From positions 1 to 5,865 of the forward strand of contig CALDMI010000288.1 of NCBI GenBank assembly GCA_937914815.1: a stretch of 5,865 nucleotides of DNA, given 5' to 3'. This DNA is from an uncultured Clostridia bacterium (GTDB taxonomy: Bacteria > Bacillota > Clostridia > Oscillospirales > CAG-272). Positions 5,534 to 5,865 of this stretch are shown here, in pieces (the stretch's first letter is position 1; each line of letters starts with the position of its first letter). Below the pieces are notes generated by a model. It saw only the letters and a program-made list of their open reading frames with translations, ran no database searches and was not told the DNA's origin. A program made the position numbers and the translations under genes.

Positions 5534-5865
5534 ATGCAGATCTCAGATGTAATCGCAGACATGCTTACAAGAATAAGAAACGCAAACGACGCGAAGCATG
5601 CTACTGTTGATATCCCCGCGTCCAACCTCAAGAAGTCGATAGCACAGATACTTCTTGACGAGGGCTATATAAAGAACTTCCAGATAGTGGAGGACGGCAA
5701 GCAGGGTATAATCAGAGTAACTCTGAAGTATACCGACGGCAAGCAGAAGGTCATTCACGGTCTGCGCAGAGTGTCAAAGCCGGGTCTCCGTATCTACACG
5801 AACTGTGAAGATATGCCGAAGGTCATGAACGGTCTCGGAATAGCGATCGTTTCTACCTCCAAGGG
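5534..5865 (+). CDS. rpsH: 30S ribosomal protein S8, N-terminal part (3' end outside window)
   Basis: 110 complete codons are visible, and the gene runs off the window; S8 is usually about 132 residues. S8 binds helix 21 of 16S rRNA in the 30S platform and is central to body assembly. In E. coli it also represses the spc operon by binding its mRNA. The start [18 protein letters not shown] is canonical, followed by [25 protein letters not shown] and the [24 protein letters not shown] segment, after which the conserved C-terminal rRNA-binding residues would follow outside the window. The long structured spacer directly upstream makes S8 the obvious candidate for local control. Confidence 0.96.
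   Translation, partial: MQISDVIADMLTRIRNANDAKHATVDIPASNLKKSIAQILLDEGYIKNFQIVEDGKQGIIRVTLKYTDGKQKVIHGLRRVSKPGLRIYTNCEDMPKVMNGLGIAIVSTSK

Overview
This window is a stretch of the conserved S10-spc ribosomal protein gene cluster. All genes lie on the plus strand. The order is L4 (3' part), L23, L2, S19, L22, S3, L16, L29, S17, L14, L24, L5, S14 (zinc type) and S8 (5' part). This is the canonical bacterial order with no gene missing or inserted. Every start is preceded by a strong AGGAGG-like Shine-Dalgarno (SD) sequence, about 8-11 bases upstream, and several genes touch or overlap.

The likely source is a Gram-positive Clostridia-type bacterium, perhaps a Ruminococcaceae/Oscillospiraceae-like gut organism. 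This is inferred from the strong SDs, the short zinc-ribbon S14, the Cys-containing L24, the MLMPKR start of L16, and moderate GC with frequent AGA and ATA codons. Genus or species cannot be given from this sequence.

Layout: 1-3832 holds the S10-operon part (L4 to S17). Its genes are separated by 37 bases or fewer, and the L4/L23, S3/L16 and L29/S17 junctions look translationally coupled. A 55-base gap (3833-3887) with two competing small hairpins marks the classical S10/spc boundary, and L14 then starts with GTG, the only non-ATG start. The spc part (L14, L24, L5, S14, S8) runs to the window end. No terminator or convincing promoter is visible, so the cluster is probably read as one long transcript whose promoter lies upstream.

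The products are 50S proteins (L2, L4, L5, L14, L16, L22, L23, L24, L29) and 30S proteins (S3, S8, S14, S17, S19). Co-transcription helps keep them in equal amounts.

The one part that ordinary annotation does not explain is the 174-base spacer between S14 and S8 (5360-5533). It is rich in inverted repeats and GC-rich stems, contains pairings that exclude one another, and has no stop codon in the S14/S8 frame. It may be a cis-regulatory RNA or an inserted palindromic repeat; I could not match it to a known RNA class. Smaller oddities are a GFHG sequence in the S3 KH loop and a 47-residue Arg/Asn-rich S3 tail. I see no evidence of a new multi-gene system.
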